This document shows positions 17,145 through 20,375 of a stretch of DNA of 20,375 bases, in pieces; the stretch's first letter is position 1, and each line of letters starts with the position of its first letter. This DNA comes from a virus. Position numbers and translations under genes: made by a program. Below the pieces are notes generated by a model that was not told the DNA's origin, ran no database searches, and saw only the letters and a program-made list of their open reading frames with translations. The stretch is from IMG/VR virus record IMGVR_UViG_3300042505_000144, positions 1-20,375 of that record. The stretch is one strand, 5' to 3'.

Positions 17145-17174
17145 TTGCGTTCTTCCCATTAATTAGCGTATACT
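17145..17174 (+). promoter_or_regulatory. Sigma70-like promoter immediately before gp47
   Basis: TTGCGT (17145-17150) and TATACT (17169-17174) are 18 nt apart, the same layout (TTGC, 18-nt spacer) as the gp55 promoter. The -10 box ends only 6 nt before the gp47 ATG, so transcripts would begin at or next to the start codon. No Shine-Dalgarno is visible before that ATG. Confidence 0.45.
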
Positions 17175-17180
17175 AAACAT

Positions 17181-18197
17181 ATGGCAAATTTATTTAAAAA
17201 AGCAGCAGTGCTCACTGACATTCACTTCGGCTTAAAGTCTAACAGTCAGCTACATAATGATGACTGTTTAAACTTCGTCAAGTGGTTCATAACTAAGGCA
17301 AAAGCAGAAGGGTGTGATACTTGCTTTATGCTAGGCGACTGGCATAATAACCGAGCGGCTATCAATATCGTTACCTTAAACTATAGCCTAACAGCTTTAG
17401 AGTTGTTGGGCAAAGCCTTTGATCGTGTTATCTTTATTCCGGGCAATCATGACCTGTACTATAGAGATAAACGCGATATTCAGTCAGCTGAATGGGCAAG
17501 ACATATTCCCAACATTGAGATTGTAAATGATTTCTATAGCGAAGGTGATGTTGCTATTGTACCTTGGTTAGTTGGTGACGACTATAAAAAGATTCCTAAG
17601 ATGAATGCCAAGTATATGTTTGGCCATTTTGAACTACCACACTTCTTTATGAATGCTATGGTACAGATGCCAGAACACGGCGAACTACGCGGCGAACACT
17701 TCGGGCATGTCGATCATATGTTCAGTGGACACTTCCATAAACGTCAAACTACCAAGAACATTACCTATATTGGCAATGCTTTCCCGCATAACTACGCAGA
17801 CGCAGGAGATGACGAGCGTGGCATGATGATACTCACATGGGGAGAAGAGCCTGTATTCCATGCTTGGCCAGATCAACCTAGATATCGAGTGTATAAATTA
17901 AGTGACGTTCTTAAGGTACCCGATGCGCTACTGCTAAAAGACATGCACTGTCGTGTTAATATTGACATCGATATCACTTATGAAGAAGCTACATTTATTA
18001 AAGAAACGTTTGTGGGCACGTACAATCTACGTGAACTTACATTGATTCCAGTAAAAAATATGGATATTGGTCAGGACATACAATTAGGTAACATTGCTTT
18101 TGAAAGCATTGACACTATTGTTACTAATCAATTAACCAACATCAATTCAGATCATTACGATCCCAACTTATTATTAGACATCTATAGGCATCTTTAA
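17181..18197 (+). CDS. gp47: Recombination nuclease subunit gp47 (Mre11/SbcD-like)
   Basis: gp47 is the nuclease subunit that, with the gp46 ATPase, resects DNA ends for recombination-dependent replication and degrades host DNA. The 338 residues match T4 gp47 (339). The metallophosphoesterase motifs are in order: DIHFG (13-17), GDW (52-54), GNHD (88-91), GHFE (148-151) and GHFHKR (183-188), supplying the Asp, Asn and His ligands for the two metal ions. The Mre11 fold ends near residue 240; the remaining ~100 residues would be the capping and gp46-binding part. It follows gp55 after 52 nt, which hold a possible promoter, and its stop overlaps the gp46 start (TAATG), fitting equal production of the two subunits. 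The start is supported by the first motif lying at residue 13. Confidence 0.95.
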   Translation: MANLFKKAAVLTDIHFGLKSNSQLHNDDCLNFVKWFITKAKAEGCDTCFMLGDWHNNRAAINIVTLNYSLTALELLGKAFDRVIFIPGNHDLYYRDKRDIQSAEWARHIPNIEIVNDFYSEGDVAIVPWLVGDDYKKIPKMNAKYMFGHFELPHFFMNAMVQMPEHGELRGEHFGHVDHMFSGHFHKRQTTKNITYIGNAFPHNYADAGDDERGMMILTWGEEPVFHAWPDQPRYRVYKLSDVLKVPDALLLKDMHCRVNIDIDITYEEATFIKETFVGTYNLRELTLIPVKNMDIGQDIQLGNIAFESIDTIVTNQLTNINSDHYDPNLLLDIYRHL

Positions 18198-19969
18198 TGT
18201 TTAGAATCAAACATCTGACTGTACGTAATTTTATGAGCGTAGGTAATGCCACGCAGGCTGTTAACTTTGATCGCAAGGACTTAACATTAGTATTAGGCGA
18301 GAACATCGACTTAGGTGGAGATGACAGCGGAGCACGTAATGGCACAGGTAAAACCACTATCATTAACGCATTGTCGTACGGCTTATACGGTACAGCACTT
18401 ACTAACATTAAAAAAGACAACTTAATCAATAAAACTAACGCTAAGAATATGTTAGTTACTATTGAGTTCGAAGTTAATGGAGTTGACTACAAGATCGAAC
18501 GTGGTCGTAAGAGTAATGTACTTAAGTTCTACATTGGTGATCAAGAACAAGAAGCTAAAGACGATAACAGTCAAGGTGATAGCCGTGAAACCCAGCATGA
18601 GATCGAACGCTTGCTAGGTATGAGTCACGATATGTTTAAGCACATTGTAGCACTTAATACATATACTGAGCCATTCTTGAGTCTTAGGGCCAATGATCAG
18701 CGTACTATCATCGAACAGTTGTTGGGTATTACTTTGTTGTCGGAAAAAGCCGATTCGCTGAAAGAGCAGGGCAAGGCTACCAAGGATGCAATTCAGCAAG
18801 AAGAGTTCAATATTAAGGCGATTACTGACGCAAATGGCCGTATTCAAGAGCAAATCGACAGCCTAAAACGTCGACAAACTATGTGGACTACTAAGTACGC
18901 AGAAGATGTAAGTAAATTACAAATTGCGTTAGATGAGCTACTAAAGATTGATATTGATACAGAAATTCAAGCACACAAAGAACTAACTGCGTACAATAAC
19001 AAACGCAAAGACATCGCCGATTTAGACAAGGCTATTCAGCGTGCTGATCAAGACCTAACCCGTGAAACTAAAAATATACAAAAATTAGAGGCAGATATTG
19101 CGTTACTACGTGATCATAAGTGTAGCAGTTGCGGTCAAGACCTACACGATGATAAGCACTCTGAAATGCTGGAAGTTAAAGAAGGCAACCTCCGTGAAGT
19201 GCAAGTATTACACACCCAACATGAATCGGACCTACAAGCATTGACTATAGCTAAACAAGAATTAGGTGTGTTGAGTGTGCCTCCTAAGGTGTTCTATGAT
19301 AAGGAAGAGGATGCTATCCACCATCGTAGTACTGTAGCAAGCCTACAAACACAATTAGCAAGCAAGGTAGCAGAAACCGATCCTTATGATGAGCAGATTG
19401 AGGAAATGAAACAAACTGCCCTTGCTGAGATTGATTACGCAGTAATGAACGAACTGATGCGTGTTAAAGAACACCAAGAGTTCCTATTAAAATTACTAAC
19501 AAACAAAGATTCATTTATACGTAAACGTATTATCGATCAGAACTTAAGCTACTTAAATGCTCGCCTAGGCTATTACTTAGATAAGATTGGCTTACCGCAC
19601 AGCGTTAAGTTCCTAAACGATCTAAGTGTAGAAATACAAGAACTGGGTCGTGAGTTAGATTTTGATAACTTAAGTCGTGGTGAACGTAACAGACTTATCC
19701 TTAGTTTGTCATGGGCATTCCGTGATGTATGGGAAAGTTTATATCAACCAATTAACTTATTGTTCATTGATGAGCTCGTTGATTCGGGCATGGATACATC
19801 GGGTGTTGAAAATGCTTTGGCTATCCTTAAGAAAATGACCCGTGAAAGTAATAAAAGTGTATGGCTTGTTTCGCATAAAGATGAACTAGCAGGTCGTGTA
19901 AACAATATTCTTACAGTGGTTAAGGAAAACGGGTTTACAACATATAACACAGACGTAGATGTTAAATGA
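18197..19969 (+). CDS. gp46: Recombination ATPase subunit gp46 (Rad50/SbcC-like)
   Basis: gp46 is the SMC-like ATPase partner of gp47. Its 590 residues compare with 560 in T4. Seen in order: an N-terminal ATPase half with P-loop NGTGKTT (48-54); a first coiled coil (~180-300); the zinc hook CSSC (309-312) at the tip; the returning coil (~320-440); then the C-terminal ATPase half with signature LSRGERNRL (492-500), Walker B LLFIDE (521-526, Glu526 catalytic) and the H-loop His560 in WLVSHKDE. Thus all key ATPase elements are present. Compared with T4, about 11 residues are inserted in the P-loop, between GEN (35-36) and NGTGKTT, so it reads GEN-IDLGGDDSGAR-NGTGKTT. The start codon overlaps the gp47 stop, and its own stop overlaps the next start (ATGA). 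Confidence 0.95.
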   Translation: MFRIKHLTVRNFMSVGNATQAVNFDRKDLTLVLGENIDLGGDDSGARNGTGKTTIINALSYGLYGTALTNIKKDNLINKTNAKNMLVTIEFEVNGVDYKIERGRKSNVLKFYIGDQEQEAKDDNSQGDSRETQHEIERLLGMSHDMFKHIVALNTYTEPFLSLRANDQRTIIEQLLGITLLSEKADSLKEQGKATKDAIQQEEFNIKAITDANGRIQEQIDSLKRRQTMWTTKYAEDVSKLQIALDELLKIDIDTEIQAHKELTAYNNKRKDIADLDKAIQRADQDLTRETKNIQKLEADIALLRDHKCSSCGQDLHDDKHSEMLEVKEGNLREVQVLHTQHESDLQALTIAKQELGVLSVPPKVFYDKEEDAIHHRSTVASLQTQLASKVAETDPYDEQIEEMKQTALAEIDYAVMNELMRVKEHQEFLLKLLTNKDSFIRKRIIDQNLSYLNARLGYYLDKIGLPHSVKFLNDLSVEIQELGRELDFDNLSRGERNRLILSLSWAFRDVWESLYQPINLLFIDELVDSGMDTSGVENALAILKKMTRESNKSVWLVSHKDELAGRVNNILTVVKENGFTTYNTDVDVK

Positions 19970-20375
19970 AGTTAGCAACATGGCATTGGCACATAGAAAT
20001 ATCTAGCAAGTGTACATTAAAATGTCCACGCTGTGCCCGTACAGAAGTGCCTGATACCTTAGTCAACACTGAACTAAGTTTAGATTTCTTTAAAAAGAAC
20101 TTCACACCAGAGTTTATCGAATCCAACGTAGAAAAGATCACGTTCTGTGGTGATGACGGTGATCCAATATATGCGCATGATCTAATAGCTGTAATTGAAT
20201 ATGTTAAAAGCGTTAAACCAGTTAAGTTTGTTATTGTTACCAACGGTAGCTATAAGCACATAGATTGGTGGACTAGACTAGGACAGGCGTTAGATCAGGA
20301 TGATCATATTCATTTTAGTTTAGACGGGTGGGACCAATCCAGCAACGAACAGTATCGCGTCAATAGCGATTGGGC
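19966..20375 (+). CDS. Radical SAM enzyme, C-terminus cut by window edge
   Basis: The first 136 residues are visible. CTLKCPRC (16-23) is the CX3CX2C motif whose three cysteines (16, 20, 23) bind the 4Fe-4S cluster that splits S-adenosylmethionine to start radical chemistry. The stretch FCGDDGDPI (60-68) takes the place of the usual GGEP strand that holds SAM. VTNGS (91-95) and HFSLDGWDQSSNEQYR (116-131) are further typical strands of the partial TIM barrel. The overall look resembles the SPASM/twitch-type radical SAM proteins that modify peptides or proteins; marine phages carry 'twitch' members, from memory. The substrate cannot be told, and any extra C-terminal cysteine cluster is outside the window. 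The ATG overlaps the gp46 stop (ATGA) and has no ribosome site of its own, so translation probably depends on gp46. Confidence 0.88.
   Translation, partial: MKLATWHWHIEISSKCTLKCPRCARTEVPDTLVNTELSLDFFKKNFTPEFIESNVEKITFCGDDGDPIYAHDLIAVIEYVKSVKPVKFVIVTNGSYKHIDWWTRLGQALDQDDHIHFSLDGWDQSSNEQYRVNSDW

Overview
The window looks like part of the genome of a T4-like contractile-tailed phage (myovirus). It most resembles the environmental 'exo-T-even' branch, meaning relatives of cyanophage and pelagiphage myoviruses, rather than enteric T4 itself. Three things support this: the gene order gp48-gp53-hub-gp5-gp25-gp6-giant baseplate protein, a separate gp55-gp47-gp46 block, and T4-type late promoters (TATAAATA and close variants). 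The host cannot be told from the sequence. The DNA is AT-leaning and almost entirely coding. There is no gene-free stretch over 300 bases, and I saw no tRNA, insertion sequence or CRISPR array.

Minus strand, read from 16180 down to 1: a tail-tube-cap/baseplate protein (gp48-like), gp53, a 1037-residue putative baseplate hub protein, gp5 (central spike with a cell-wall hydrolase), gp25, gp6, and a giant baseplate-associated protein. The giant protein runs off the left edge with at least 1938 codons. The first five genes are packed with overlaps or gaps of 3-8 nt. gp6 and the giant gene each follow a short gap (51 and 41 nt) containing a late-promoter-like element. Together these genes would build the baseplate and cell-puncturing device at the tail tip.

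Plus strand, from 16253 to the right edge: gp55 (late sigma factor), gp47 and gp46 (Mre11/Rad50-type recombination nuclease), then the start of a radical SAM enzyme gene cut by the window end. gp47, gp46 and the radical SAM gene overlap by 1 to 4 nt (TAATG, ATGA), so their translation is probably coupled.

The 72-nt divergent region 16181-16252 is the regulatory centre. A perfect 9-bp inverted repeat makes a TATAAATA late element on both strands, and a sigma70-like promoter toward gp55 starts inside the repeat's loop. The gap before gp6 holds a hairpin that would hide the gp6 ribosome binding site on read-through mRNA, but not on mRNA started at the late promoter inside the hairpin loop. The same arrangement is known for several T4 genes. 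The least expected gene is the radical SAM enzyme, and the least usual architecture is gp5, whose hydrolase domain lies after the spike rather than before it.
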